Assembly (NCBI GenBank): GCA_038237625.1 | Contig: JBBRYM010000015.1 | Span: forward strand, 8,422-72,421 | Reading direction: 5' to 3' | Source: JAWVFM01 sp038237625 | GTDB lineage: Bacteria; Actinomycetota; Thermoleophilia; Solirubrobacterales; 70-9 | Length of the DNA: 64,000 nt | In this document: positions 19,987 through 29,451 of the stretch, one piece after another | How the letters are laid out: each line of letters begins with the position of its first letter | Position numbering within the stretch: the first letter of the stretch is position 1 | Notes under the pieces: model-generated | Seen by the model: the letters and a program-made list of their open reading frames with translations, nothing else | Told to the model about the DNA's origin: nothing | The model's database searches: none | Position numbers and translations under genes: made by a program

Positions 19987-21921
19987 ATGTGCGGGATCTG
20001 CGGGTTCGTCGAGCAGGGGGGTCAGGAGCCGCCGCTGAGTGCCGAGGCGCTCGCGGCGATGACTGACTCGATGCGCCACCGCGGGCCCGACGACGAGGGC
20101 TTTCACCTCGGCCCCGGGGTCGGGCTCGGGGTGAGGCGGCTGAGCATCATCGACCTGCCGGGCAGCCATCAGCCCGTGGCCAACGAGGACGGCACCGTCA
20201 GGACGGTGTTCAACGGCGAGATCTACAACTTCGGAGAGCTGCGCGAGCAGCTCCAGCGATCCGGGCACCGGCTCTCCACGGCCGGCGACACGGAGACGAT
20301 CGTGCACCTCTACGAGGAACACGGCGTCGACTTCGTCAAGCACCTGCGGGGGATGTTCGCGATCGCCCTTTGGGACGAGCCTCGGGGCCGCCTGGTGCTG
20401 GCGCGCGACCGGATGGGCGTGAAGCCCCTCTACCTCATGCAGACGCCGGACGGTCTCGCGTTCGCCTCCGAGGTGAAGGCCCTGATCGCGGGAGGTCTGC
20501 TCGAGCCCGAGCTCGACCCTCTCGCCGCGGAGCTCTTCATGGCGTTCGGGTACGTCCCGGGCCCGCGGACGCTGTTCGCCGGCGTGCGCAAGCTCGCGCC
20601 GGCCTGCGAGCTGATCTGGGAGCGCGAGGGCGGGGCCGAAGAGACCCGCACGTATTGGACACCCTGGGAGAACCCGCCGGCCGGCGTCGGCCGCGACTGG
20701 CGCGCCGACTCCGAGCGCCTGCTGGGGCTGCTGCGGACATCCGTGGAGGCCCGGATGATCAGCGACGTTCCCCTCGGCGTGATGCTCAGCGGGGGGATCG
20801 ACTCCAGCCTGATCACGGCGCTGATGGCCGAGCGGGCGAGTGGGCCGGTGAAGACGTTCGCGATCGGCTTCGCCGAGGACGCGGCCAGCAACGAGCTTGA
20901 CGATGCCCGCGCAGTCGCCCGCCGTCTGGGGACGGAGCACCACGAGCTGCTCACCAGCGCCGTGGACCATCCCGACCTGCTCGAGCAGGTCCTCTGGCAC
21001 CAGGAGGAGCCCGTCGCCGACCTCTCGGGCCTCGGGTTCCTGCTGCTCAGCCGGATGACTCGCGAGCACGTGACCGTGGCTCTCTCCGGCCAGGGCGCCG
21101 ACGAGCTGCTCGGCGGCTACCGCAAGCATCAGATCGCCGCCGCCGCCGCGGGCGCGCGCCGCGGGCCGACCGCGGCGCGGAGCGTCGTCGCGCGACTCGG
21201 GAGCGCGGCGCCGGCCGGCTCCACGCTCGCGCGCGGGCTCGACGCCGTCGTCACGGACGACCCCGTCGAGCGCTTGCTCGCGATGAGCCGGATCGTCCAG
21301 CCGCATGAGCGCGCCGCGCTGTTCGGCGATGCCCTGCTCCAGGACGACGGCGAGGGCGCGATCGCCGCCGCCGTCGCCCAGCACCTGCACGCAAATGGAG
21401 ATTCGGGCGATTCGCCGCTGGGCGAAACCTGCCACCTCGACGCGCGCCTCGGACTCGTGGACAACATGCTCCTCTACTTCGACAAGCTGTCGATGGCGGC
21501 GTCGGTCGAGATGCGCGTGCCGTTCCTCGATCACGACGTGGTGGCCTTCTGCTACGCCCTGCCCGACAACCGCCGCGTGCGGTTTGGCAATCGCAAGGAG
21601 CTTCTGAAGCGCGCGAGCGCCGGGCTCGTCGACGAGGAGATCATCAAGAAGCGGAAGCGGGGCTTCTTCCATTCTGCGCTGGGCGCCTGGGAGACCGTCC
21701 ACCGCGACGGCCTGATGCGCGACGTGCTTCAGGACTCCCGGGCGCGGGAGCGCGGCCTGTTTCGCCCCGATGCCGTGAGTGGGCTGATCGGCAGCGCCGG
21801 CGCGGGCGGCAAGAAGGCCGACCAGCGGGTCTTCTGCATGCTGCTGCTGGAGCTGTGGAACCGCTTCTACGTCGACGCCGACGGGCCGGGGCGCCGGGCA
21901 CTGCCGCCGGGCTCGTCCTAG
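19987..21921 (+). CDS. asnB: Asparagine synthase (glutamine-hydrolysing)-type amidotransferase, copy 1
   Basis: A 644-residue two-domain enzyme. The N-terminal glutaminase has the nucleophile Cys2 (MCGICGFVEQ), RHRGPDD and FNGEIYN; the synthetase domain has the ATP pyrophosphatase loop VMLSGGIDSS (about residue 265) and GQGADELLGGYRKH. In polysaccharide clusters such proteins often amidate uronic acids instead of making asparagine, so the substrate here may be a sugar. The start ATG gives Cys directly after Met, which the family requires. It is followed 2 nt later by a glycosyltransferase. A second copy lies at 35961. Confidence 0.88.
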   Translation: MCGICGFVEQGGQEPPLSAEALAAMTDSMRHRGPDDEGFHLGPGVGLGVRRLSIIDLPGSHQPVANEDGTVRTVFNGEIYNFGELREQLQRSGHRLSTAGDTETIVHLYEEHGVDFVKHLRGMFAIALWDEPRGRLVLARDRMGVKPLYLMQTPDGLAFASEVKALIAGGLLEPELDPLAAELFMAFGYVPGPRTLFAGVRKLAPACELIWEREGGAEETRTYWTPWENPPAGVGRDWRADSERLLGLLRTSVEARMISDVPLGVMLSGGIDSSLITALMAERASGPVKTFAIGFAEDAASNELDDARAVARRLGTEHHELLTSAVDHPDLLEQVLWHQEEPVADLSGLGFLLLSRMTREHVTVALSGQGADELLGGYRKHQIAAAAAGARRGPTAARSVVARLGSAAPAGSTLARGLDAVVTDDPVERLLAMSRIVQPHERAALFGDALLQDDGEGAIAAAVAQHLHANGDSGDSPLGETCHLDARLGLVDNMLLYFDKLSMAASVEMRVPFLDHDVVAFCYALPDNRRVRFGNRKELLKRASAGLVDEEIIKKRKRGFFHSALGAWETVHRDGLMRDVLQDSRARERGLFRPDAVSGLIGSAGAGGKKADQRVFCMLLLELWNRFYVDADGPGRRALPPGSS

Positions 21922-21923
21922 CC

Positions 21924-22901
21924 GTGCGCGTTCTCTTCGTCACGAATCTGTGGCCCGACGAGGAGCGTCCCTGGCACGGGACCTTCGTTCACACCCAGGC
22001 CCTCTCGCTGCGGCAGCTCGGCATCGAGGTCGACGTGCTGCCAATCCGCGGCTGGGCATCGAAGCGTGCCTACTTCACCGCGGCCGGTCGTGTCCTGAGG
22101 ATGAACGCGCGCCGGCCCGCCGACGTCGTTCACGCCCACTACGGACACTCGGCGGCCGTCGCGCGCCTGCAGGTTCGAGCGCCGCTGGTCATCTCCTACT
22201 GCGGCGACGACCTCCTCGGGACGCCCGACGCTGCCGGCCGCCGGATGACGCGTCACAGCACCGTACTCGCGAGGGCGTTCGCCCAGCTGTCTCGACTCAG
22301 CGCCGCCACGATCACGAAATCCGAGGAGATGGAGCGCCGGCTCCCGCGCGGGGCGCGGGCGCGCAACCACGTTATCCCCAACGGCGTCGACCTCGACGCG
22401 TTCGCGCCCGTACCCCGCGACCGGGCGCGTGCGCAGCTCGGCTGGGCTCCCGACGAGCCGGTCGTCCTCTTCGTGGGCAACCCCGAGATCCCGCGCAAGA
22501 ACCACGCACTGGCCGCCAGCGCCTGCGAGTTGGCCGCCCGCTCGGCGCCGGGACTTCGCCTACAGGTCGCCTGGGGGATCTCCCCGGACGAGATGTCCAT
22601 TTGGATGAGCGCCGCCGACGTCCTGCTCACGGCCTCGATCTCCGAGGGCTCGCAGAACGTGGTCAAGGAGGCGATGGCGTGCGAGCTGCCGGTCGTCGCG
22701 ACGCCGGCGGGAGACGTCACGGAGCGCCTCGCCGGGGTCCCCGGCTGCCATGTCGCGCCTGCGGATCCGCAGGCGCTGGCCGCGGCGGTGCTCGCGGCTC
22801 TCGCTCACGGGCGCTCGCCCGAAGCGCGAACGGCGGTTTCGAGTGTGAGCCTCGAGCGGATTGCCGAGCGAGTCGCCGAGGTCTACCGGAAGGTTGTCTA
22901 A
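21924..22901 (+). CDS. GT4-family glycosyltransferase
   Basis: A 325-residue GT-B fold retaining glycosyltransferase. MRVLFVTNLWPDEERPWHGT opens the N-terminal domain; NVIPNGVDL-like HVIPNGVDLDAF and FVGNPEIPRKNH mark the linker, and SISEGSQNVVKEAMACELPV is the nucleotide-sugar-binding EX7E segment. The GTG at 21924, 2 nt after the asnB stop, is chosen because homologues begin at VRVLFVTN; the open frame extends into asnB. Donor and acceptor are unknown. Confidence 0.85.
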   Translation: MRVLFVTNLWPDEERPWHGTFVHTQALSLRQLGIEVDVLPIRGWASKRAYFTAAGRVLRMNARRPADVVHAHYGHSAAVARLQVRAPLVISYCGDDLLGTPDAAGRRMTRHSTVLARAFAQLSRLSAATITKSEEMERRLPRGARARNHVIPNGVDLDAFAPVPRDRARAQLGWAPDEPVVLFVGNPEIPRKNHALAASACELAARSAPGLRLQVAWGISPDEMSIWMSAADVLLTASISEGSQNVVKEAMACELPVVATPAGDVTERLAGVPGCHVAPADPQALAAAVLAALAHGRSPEARTAVSSVSLERIAERVAEVYRKVV

Positions 22902-22932
22902 GCGCACCCCACCAGCAAGGGTCCTGAGGACG

Positions 22933-22947
22933 CCGTCCGGGGGACGG
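22933..22947. terminator. Short perfect hairpin between glycosyltransferase and FdtA-like genes
   Basis: CCGTCC (22933-22938) and GGACGG (22942-22947) with a 3-nt loop, 31 nt after the glycosyltransferase stop. There is no T tract. It could be a weak terminator. The remainder of the 151-nt gap shows no gene. Confidence 0.3.
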
Positions 22948-23052
22948 ACGCACGGTTCCGGCCTGGCGCGATAGCTTGCTGACGATGCACGCCGGCGAAC
23001 CGGACGTCCAGAAACTCGTCCAAGGCCGCCATGGAGCGGTACGACGGCTTCG

Positions 23053-23517
23053 TTGGCGGCTCGCGCGAATCCTGCCCCCGCTTCGGAGCTCTGCCCGCGC
23101 TTGATCGAGCGCTGCCGGAGGATCGAGCTGCCCAGGATTCCCGATGACCGGGGCAGCCTGACGTTTGCAGAAGGAAATCGACACGTTCCCTTCTGGGTCA
23201 AGCGCGCATACTGGATCTACGACGTACCCGGCGGGCAGGTTCGCGGTGGCCACGCGTACATGGAGCTGGAGGAGTTCTTCGTGGCTCTCTCCGGCAGTTT
23301 CGACGTCGTGGTCGACGATGGGGAGCGGAGCGGGCGATTCCCGCTGAACCGCTCCTACCAGGGGCTGTACGTGCCGAGCCTCATCTGGCGGCACATCGAG
23401 AACTTCTCCACCAACGCCGTCTGCCTGATCCTGGCGTCTAGGCACTACGACGAATCGGACTACATCCGGGACTACGACGCGTTCCGCAGGGAGGTCCAGA
23501 CCGCGAATGCCGGGTGA
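23053..23517 (+). CDS. FdtA/QdtA/WxcM-like sugar 3,4-ketoisomerase, copy 1
   Basis: A cupin-fold protein of up to 154 residues in the family that isomerises dTDP-4-keto-6-deoxyglucose to the 3-keto sugar before transamination. IPDDRGSLTFAEGNRHVPFWVKRAYWIYDV and the GGHAY segment are typical; however, the usual GGHAH pair of active-site histidines is HAY here, so the second His is replaced by Tyr. The TTG at 23053 is the longest start; another TTG at 23101 is equally possible and neither has a good ribosome-binding site. It overlaps the next gene by 11 nt, which encodes a paralogue. Confidence 0.82.
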   Translation: MAARANPAPASELCPRLIERCRRIELPRIPDDRGSLTFAEGNRHVPFWVKRAYWIYDVPGGQVRGGHAYMELEEFFVALSGSFDVVVDDGERSGRFPLNRSYQGLYVPSLIWRHIENFSTNAVCLILASRHYDESDYIRDYDAFRREVQTANAG

Positions 23518-23983
23518 GCGGATCACGAGGCTGACCGACTGCAAGGTCATCGAGCTTCCGAAGATCTCCACGCCGGCGGGCAGTATCACGCCGGTCGAGG
23601 GCATGGCCAGCGTGCCGTTCGAGATCGCCCGCGTCTACTACCTCTACGACGTCGTGGGGGGAGCGGAGCGGGGAGGGCATGCGCACCACGCCCTCGAGCA
23701 GTGCCTCGTCGCCGTGATGGGAGCCTTCACCGTGATCCTCGACGACGGCACCGACCGGGTGGAGATCGAGCTCAATCGCGCCTATCACGGACTCCTCCTG
23801 CCGCCGATGATCTGGCGAGAGATCGTGAACTTCTCATCGGGTGCGGTCTGCGTGGTGCTCGCGTCCCTCCCCTACGACGAGGATGACTACATCCGCGATC
23901 ACGACGCCTTCGTCCGGGAGAAGCGGCGACCCAACCAGACGGAAGCGTCGGTCCACGAGGGCCGGACCCAGGCGGATAGATGA
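23507..23983 (+). CDS. FdtA/QdtA/WxcM-like sugar 3,4-ketoisomerase, copy 2
   Basis: A 158-residue cupin of the same family as the gene before it. It keeps the standard RGGHAHHALEQ motif with both histidines, so it is the better candidate for a working ketoisomerase. PFEIARVYYLYDVVGG and YDEDDYIRDHDAF are family hallmarks. The ATG at 23507 lies inside the end of copy 1, implying coupled translation. Together with the DegT aminotransferase at 14032 and acyltransferases at 33884 or 39309 it supports a dTDP-3-acylamino-3,6-dideoxyhexose pathway; rmlA and rmlB are not in the window. Confidence 0.85.
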   Translation: MPGERITRLTDCKVIELPKISTPAGSITPVEGMASVPFEIARVYYLYDVVGGAERGGHAHHALEQCLVAVMGAFTVILDDGTDRVEIELNRAYHGLLLPPMIWREIVNFSSGAVCVVLASLPYDEDDYIRDHDAFVREKRRPNQTEASVHEGRTQADR

Positions 23984-24178
23984 CGTCTGCGTCGCTGCAG
24001 ATGCGCCCCCACTGCTGATCCGAGACTCAGGGGGCGAAGGGGAAGGAAACCGGCGTCGACGTAAGTGCTCCGCGATCGCACCGAGGGCGTCCAACATCCG
24101 CGAGCACAGGGATCCGCGGCTCAGCCGCCGGGGTGAACGGCTCTACCTGCATGGCGAGCCAAGGTATCGTAGCCGCCG

Positions 24179-24943
24179 ATGTGCCCGAGCGACAAGGACC
24201 CGGAGCGGTTCAGCGAACTCAGCTTTGAAGACTTTCGCCGGATGGCCACCGACGACTCCCTCAGCAAGTACGAGAGGATCGGTTTCCCCAATGAATACCG
24301 CCAGGGGAAGGAGGCGGCGATCTTCGCCGACATCGTCTCCAAACTCCCGGCTCTGGGGGATCGCGCGAAGACGATCCTGGACATCGGCCCGGGCTGCAGC
24401 GACCTGCCCAGAATGCTTGACGATCTCTGCGACCGCCAAGGCCACACCCTCGTCTTGGTCGACTCTGAGGAAATGCTCGCGCACCATGGGGATCGTCCCG
24501 GCCTCGAGAAGTTCGCGGGCCAATTTCCCAGCGGCCCCGGGGTCCTCGATCGGTATCGCGAAGGGGTGGACGGGATCCTCGCCTACAGTGTTCTCTCCAT
24601 CGTATTCTCCGAGCAGCAGAGCGTGTTCGCATTCCTCGACAGCGCCATGGAGCTGCTCGCGCCAGGTGGCTCCATGCTGATCGGGGATGTGCCCAACATC
24701 TCGAAGCGTATGCGCTTCTTCTCGAGCGCAGCCGGACGCCGTTATCACCGCGAGTTCACCGGTAGGGACGAGGATCCCACCGTGGAGTTTGGGCGCCCTC
24801 AGCCTGGCCGCATCGACGACGCCGTGGTGCTTGGTCTGGTGGCGCGCGCCAGGGCTGCCGGATACGACGCCTACCCCGTTCCGCAGCCGGACGATCTGCC
24901 CCTCGCGAATCGCCGGGAGGACATCCTGGTGCGGAGGCCATGA
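24179..24943 (+). CDS. SAM-dependent methyltransferase (class I)
   Basis: A 254-residue protein with a Rossmann-type SAM site: ILDIGPGCSDLPRML (motif I, about residues 69-83), LVLVDSEEML (acidic residue binding the ribose) and LLAPGGSMLIGDVPN. It is set among glycosyltransferases and is likely a sugar O-methyltransferase, though other targets are possible. No ribosome-binding site precedes the ATG; TATCGT lies 8 nt upstream, compatible with a leaderless transcript. The 195 nt before it and 162 nt after it hold no recognisable gene. Confidence 0.8.
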   Translation: MCPSDKDPERFSELSFEDFRRMATDDSLSKYERIGFPNEYRQGKEAAIFADIVSKLPALGDRAKTILDIGPGCSDLPRMLDDLCDRQGHTLVLVDSEEMLAHHGDRPGLEKFAGQFPSGPGVLDRYREGVDGILAYSVLSIVFSEQQSVFAFLDSAMELLAPGGSMLIGDVPNISKRMRFFSSAAGRRYHREFTGRDEDPTVEFGRPQPGRIDDAVVLGLVARARAAGYDAYPVPQPDDLPLANRREDILVRRP

Positions 24944-25105
24944 GCGAGAAAGCCCCCCTCAGGGCGAGAAGCTCGTGGCTAGTGGGAGAAGACATCGGCA
25001 TGTCCTGGCCTCAACCGTGGTGATGTTCGGCATGTGTCTTTTCCTCGCGAGCCGACGCTCGAGGGCGGACGTGGGGGCGAGCGCGCGGCTGCGTGAGCCA
25101 TTCAG

Positions 25106-26125
25106 GTGAACCTCCGAGTCGCTGCACTCACATCGGGCCCCAACGTTCCCTCGAGTCGGTTTCGAGTCCGCCAGCACATCGAACCTCTGCGGGAGCATGG
25201 CGTGTCCGTGCGGGAATACGCGCCTCGCACCTCCAAGTACGACACACCGGCGATGCCGAAGGGAGGTAAGGCGGTGAAGATCGGAATGCGGATCCCGGGC
25301 ATCGTCGGCTCCCACCTCGCGGATATCACATGGCTCGAGCGTGAGTTGCTGGCGCATCGGGCAAGCATCGAGCGCTGGACCCGACGTCCTCGCGTGCTGG
25401 ATCTCGACGACGCGATCTGGCTGCTGTCACCCGGCGACGACTTCGCGCTCGAGATCGCGGCCCACTGCGACGCGATCGTGGTCTGCAACTCCTACCTCGC
25501 CCGCCACTTCGAGTCGCTGGACCTACCGACGTGGGTCATACCGACCGCCATCGACGTCGGTCGATGGCGCCCGCAGGAGCGTGGCAAGGGAGGCGAGTTC
25601 GTGGTCGGGTGGACCGGGCTGGCTTCCAATCTGCCGAATCTATACGCCCTCGAGCCCGCGCTGAGCGCATTCTTCGAGTCGGCGCGCGAGGCCGTGCTGC
25701 TCATCATCTCCGAGACCGAGCCTCGCTTCACGCAGCTCGATCCAAGGCGCGTGCGGTGGATTCCTTGGTCGCAGGAGTCCGAAGCGCGTTCGGTGGGCGA
25801 GATGGATGTCGGACTGATGCCGCTACCCGAGACGGCCTGGAGCTGTGGAAAGTGCGCGTTCAAGCTCATCCAGTACATGGCGGCCGGCGTGCCGGTGGTT
25901 GCGACGCCAATCGGAATGAACGCGCAGATCCTCGATAGCGCGAAGGTCGGGTTCGCGGCCAGGGAACCCCACGAGTGGACGGAGGCTCTGAGCGAGCTTC
26001 ACGCGGATGCTGCCCTTCGCCGCAGGCTTGGCACCGCCGGTCGCCAACTCGCTGAGGAAGGCTACTCCCGGGAGAGGATTGCGGCCTCACTGGCCCGCGT
26101 GTTCCACGAGCTCGTCGGCCAGTGA
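25106..26125 (+). CDS. Glycosyltransferase, GT-B fold (GT4-like)
   Basis: A 339-residue protein starting with GTG. MNLRVAALTSGPNVPSSRFR, a PSSRxR start, is typical of a group of GT4-like enzymes; FVVGWTGLASNLPNLY and KCAFKLIQYMAAGVPVVATP give the C-terminal nucleotide-sugar site (Lys/Glu region with the KLIQYMAAG segment). LDLDDAIWL lies in the N-terminal domain. Position within the glycan locus supports a role in chain assembly. Donor sugar unknown. Confidence 0.82.
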   Translation: MNLRVAALTSGPNVPSSRFRVRQHIEPLREHGVSVREYAPRTSKYDTPAMPKGGKAVKIGMRIPGIVGSHLADITWLERELLAHRASIERWTRRPRVLDLDDAIWLLSPGDDFALEIAAHCDAIVVCNSYLARHFESLDLPTWVIPTAIDVGRWRPQERGKGGEFVVGWTGLASNLPNLYALEPALSAFFESAREAVLLIISETEPRFTQLDPRRVRWIPWSQESEARSVGEMDVGLMPLPETAWSCGKCAFKLIQYMAAGVPVVATPIGMNAQILDSAKVGFAAREPHEWTEALSELHADAALRRRLGTAGRQLAEEGYSRERIAASLARVFHELVGQ

Positions 26126-26159
26126 GTCTCAGTTCCGGTCAGACTGCCGTCCCGCGCCT

Positions 26160-27473
26160 ATGCGTCCAGTCGTAAGCGTCTGCATCCCCTCTTACAACCA
26201 CGAGCAGTGGCTGGGCAGGGCGATCGAGAGCGTCCTCGAGCAGAGCTTTCGCGATCTGGAGATAGTGGTCGTCGATGATGGGTCGCCCGACGGGAGCCTG
26301 GAGATTGCACGGGTATATGAGCGTCGCCATCCTGAGCTCGTGCGCGTGCTCACCCATCCGGGCGGCGCCCGCCGCGGCATTGGCGCGACGTTGAACCTCG
26401 CCATAGGAGCCTCGCGAGGCGAGTACTGGTCTGCCTTGCCTTCCGATGACGAGTTCCTACCGGACAAGCTCGCGGTCGAGGTCGACTTTCTGAGAAGCCA
26501 CCCCGACGTCGGCTTCGTCTACGGCTATGCCGACCTGATCGATGAGCGGGGCAATCTGCTCGGAGACCGCTTCGGCATCGACATAAGTAGCGACAGCAGA
26601 ACGCCGCTCGAGAGCCTGATCGAGCGTAACGCCATTCCCGCGATGACGGTACTCGCGAGGCGAGAGCTAGCTCAAGACGTGGGGGGCGTAGACGAGCGAC
26701 AGGCGTATAACGACTGGACGCTGTGGGTCAAACTTGCCGCCCACGCGGGCGTTGGCTTCCTTCCACGCCCTCTGGCGCGTTATCGCCTCCACGGAGCTAA
26801 CACCGGCATCCGCATCGACCGCGAGCGCAACGTCGAGCGCGCGCTGGAGGTCGCGTTGGGACTGCAGGAAGGTGCAGCCAATATCGGGGGCTCGCTCACG
26901 GAGGCGCGCCCACGGGCGTTGATTGATCTCCAGGTCGGTTTCCTGCGATTCTGCCAGGGTGACCTTGGGCCGGCGAGGGAAAACGTACGCCGGGGGTTCC
27001 AGCGTGATCGTGCCCTCGGCGCCGACCCTCGATACATCGGAGGCTGGCTTCGAAGGCGTCAGCTGGAAGACCTTCACCACCCCGAGCTCGACAGCCGCGC
27101 CCTCGAGCTCGGGGCCGAGCGCGTATATCGTCGCGTCCGTGCGGCGGACCGCCTCGAAAGTCGGATCTTTGCGCTGTGGTTCTTTGAACTGCTCGAAGAC
27201 ATCGGCTTCGGCGGGCTGCGCGATCCACTGCGGCCTCATATCGCCGGACTACAGCTCGCAGCTGCCGCGAGCCGTTTCGAGCACCGAGACCAGCGCCGCG
27301 CCAACCGGATGGCGTTGCGCTCCCTGCGCTTCGACCCTTCATTGCGACATGTCCCCGCCGTCCGAGGTCAGGCGCTGGAGTCTCTTCTGGGACGTCGGCT
27401 GAGAGGCGCGCTTGGGCGAATCGCGCGAAGTTTTCGGCGGCCACCCACCGGGGGAACCGATCGGGCCGGATGA
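26160..27473 (+). CDS. GT2-family glycosyltransferase with C-terminal helical extension
   Basis: A 437-residue enzyme. The N-terminal 220 residues are a GT-A domain: VSVCIPSYNHEQWLGRAI, IVVVDDGSPDGS and LPSDDEFLPD (the DXD-like metal site) plus YNDWTLWVKLA. The C-terminal half is an Arg/Leu-rich helical region without a clear family. The ATG at 26160 is chosen because homologues start at MRPVVSVCIPSYN; the frame is open back into the previous gene. It lies 34 nt downstream of the GT4-like gene and 4 nt upstream of another GT2 gene. Confidence 0.83.
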   Translation: MRPVVSVCIPSYNHEQWLGRAIESVLEQSFRDLEIVVVDDGSPDGSLEIARVYERRHPELVRVLTHPGGARRGIGATLNLAIGASRGEYWSALPSDDEFLPDKLAVEVDFLRSHPDVGFVYGYADLIDERGNLLGDRFGIDISSDSRTPLESLIERNAIPAMTVLARRELAQDVGGVDERQAYNDWTLWVKLAAHAGVGFLPRPLARYRLHGANTGIRIDRERNVERALEVALGLQEGAANIGGSLTEARPRALIDLQVGFLRFCQGDLGPARENVRRGFQRDRALGADPRYIGGWLRRRQLEDLHHPELDSRALELGAERVYRRVRAADRLESRIFALWFFELLEDIGFGGLRDPLRPHIAGLQLAAAASRFEHRDQRRANRMALRSLRFDPSLRHVPAVRGQALESLLGRRLRGALGRIARSFRRPPTGGTDRAG

Positions 27474-27477
27474 AGTC

Positions 27478-28530
27478 ATGACGCGAGGTCGCTTCCCCGA
27501 AGGGCGCGAACCTCGTGTCGGCGTGGTGGTACCAAGCCTGAATGGACGAGATCTTCTGGAGGGCGCGCTCAGTTCGCTCGACCGGCAGCGGTTTCAGGAT
27601 TTCGAGACGATCGTTGTCGATAACGGATCGACGGACGGATCCGTGGAGTATTTGAGCGCGCGCTGGCCGCGTGTGCGCGTGTTCGCGCTAGCGAAGAACG
27701 TCGGGTTCGCTGCGGCGGTCAATAGAGGAATCGAAGCCTCGGGTGGTGAGTTCGTTGCGCTCCTGAACAACGACACCGAGGTTGACACTGACTGGCTCGG
27801 CCAACTCGTTGCAGCCCTGGACCGCTACCCGGACGCCGGCTCTGCCACCGGCAAGATCCTCGATTTCGAGGACAGAGAGCGCATTGGAGCGGCCGGCGAC
27901 GGGATGACCTGGTATGGAATGCCGTTCTCCCGCGGCCATGGCGAGCTCGACATCGGTCAGTTTGACGAGCCAGAATGGATATTCGGAGCGACCGGCGGCG
28001 GCTCGCTCTACCGGCGCTCCGCGCTCAACTCGATCGGACTGCTCGATGAGGACTTCTTCGCCTATCTCGAGGATGTCGACTGGGCCTTCCGCGCCCAGCT
28101 GGCCGGATTGCGATGTCGCTACGTGCCAAGCGCGGTCATGTTTCACATCCGTGCGGCAACGACGAGCAAGCTCGGCGAGCTTGGAAGGTTCCTGCATGAA
28201 CGCAACTCGATCGCGCTGGTGTTGAAGAACTATCCGGCCGTGGCTTTGCTGAAAAGCCTCCCGAAGCTCGGTTTCAAAGCCCTCGAGGTCATGACTACGG
28301 CCGCGTTCGACGGTTCGCTCCAACTGGTAGCGCGGGCATGGGTTGCGGGGCTCGTAGCGATGCCGCGCACGCTGAGAAAGCGGCGTGCCGTACAGGCATC
28401 GCGTCGGGTGGACCGCCGGTACCTCGACACGATCGTGTCCGCGGACTATCCGGGGCCTTCGACGCTCAAGCAAATCCCGCAGCGTGTAATAAGCCGACTG
28501 CGTCACTTATTTTCGAGCTCGGGCCAATGA
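27478..28530 (+). CDS. GT2-family glycosyltransferase (rhamnosyltransferase-like)
   Basis: A 350-residue GT-A enzyme. VGVVVPSLNGRDLLEGALSS, TIVVDNGSTDGSVEYL, LLNNDTEVDTDWL (DXD-like) and LDEDFFAYLEDVDWAFRA are the hallmark segments of the WbbL-like branch. A C-terminal hydrophobic and basic stretch may sit at the membrane. The ATG at 27478 follows the previous stop by 4 nt; the frame is open further upstream but overlaps the previous gene. Confidence 0.85.
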   Translation: MTRGRFPEGREPRVGVVVPSLNGRDLLEGALSSLDRQRFQDFETIVVDNGSTDGSVEYLSARWPRVRVFALAKNVGFAAAVNRGIEASGGEFVALLNNDTEVDTDWLGQLVAALDRYPDAGSATGKILDFEDRERIGAAGDGMTWYGMPFSRGHGELDIGQFDEPEWIFGATGGGSLYRRSALNSIGLLDEDFFAYLEDVDWAFRAQLAGLRCRYVPSAVMFHIRAATTSKLGELGRFLHERNSIALVLKNYPAVALLKSLPKLGFKALEVMTTAAFDGSLQLVARAWVAGLVAMPRTLRKRRAVQASRRVDRRYLDTIVSADYPGPSTLKQIPQRVISRLRHLFSSSGQ

Positions 28531-28625
28531 GGCATCCAACCAGCCGGCGGAGCGTGGGCGCGGCTGCAGCGATTCAGCCAAACTGCCGCCGCGGGCCCTA
28601 CAAAGGCACTCGCACGATCTGACTC

Positions 28626-29450
28626 ATGACTGCTAAACCGAGAGTTGAAATCAGGCCCACGCGCGGCGCGGTGGCGCTGGACCTGCCCGAGCTTTGGGCG
28701 GCTCGGGAGATTCTGATGATCCTGGTATGGCGAGACGTCACGATCCGCTACAAGCAGACGGTGCTGGGCGCGCTCTGGGCTGTCCTTCAGCCCCTGCTGA
28801 TGATGCTGGTGTTCAGCGTCTTCCTGGGGCTTCTCGCCAAGGTGCCCTCGGACGGCCTGCCATACCCGCTGTTCGTCTTCTGCGGCCTGGTCCCATGGGT
28901 GTTCTTCGCCGCCGTCCTGACGCTTGGCAGCCAGAGCCTCGTCCAGAACGAGGATCTGTTGACCAAGGTCTACTTCCCGCGGGTGCTCATTCCGACGGCC
29001 TCGGTCCTCGCGTCAGTCGTCGACCTCGGATTCGCGCTCCTCATCCTGGCGGGCATGATGATCTTCTACGGACATCCGCCGGGAGTCGAGGCCCTCCTGC
29101 TCCCTCTGGGCCTTGCGCTGTTGTTCGGTTATGCCCTGGCAGCCGTCTTCTGGCTGTCCGCGCTCAACGTCCGCTACCGCGACGTCCGCTACACCACCGT
29201 CTTCCTGACACAGCTGTTGTTCTATCTCTCACCCGTCGTCTACCCGAGCACGCTCGTTCCCGAGGCGTACCGCGCCCTTTACGGGTTGAATCCATTCGCC
29301 GGGGTCGTGGAGATCTTCAGGGCCGTTCTACTCGGTTCCTCGTACGACCTTGGACTGATCGCCGCGTCGGTGGGCGTGGCCGTGATCGGCCTCGCGACCG
29401 GCTGGCTCTACTTCCGGCGCACGGAACGCTCGTTTGCGGATGTGATCTGA
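28626..29450 (+). CDS. Polysaccharide ABC exporter, permease (Wzm-like)
   Basis: A 274-residue ABC-2 type membrane protein that forms the channel for a lipid-linked polysaccharide. It has six membrane helices after a cytosolic start containing LVWRDVTIRYKQTVLGALWAVLQPL, the segment that begins nearly all O-antigen/teichoic acid export permeases. The next gene, its ATPase, begins one base after the stop, so the two are a coupled pair. Confidence 0.92.
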   Translation: MTAKPRVEIRPTRGAVALDLPELWAAREILMILVWRDVTIRYKQTVLGALWAVLQPLLMMLVFSVFLGLLAKVPSDGLPYPLFVFCGLVPWVFFAAVLTLGSQSLVQNEDLLTKVYFPRVLIPTASVLASVVDLGFALLILAGMMIFYGHPPGVEALLLPLGLALLFGYALAAVFWLSALNVRYRDVRYTTVFLTQLLFYLSPVVYPSTLVPEAYRALYGLNPFAGVVEIFRAVLLGSSYDLGLIAASVGVAVIGLATGWLYFRRTERSFADVI

Positions 29451-29451
29451 G

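Noticed and set aside
19963..21702. Open frame of 579 codons antisense to the first asnB gene
   Set aside because: Same kind of mirror frame; the sense strand has full enzyme motifs.
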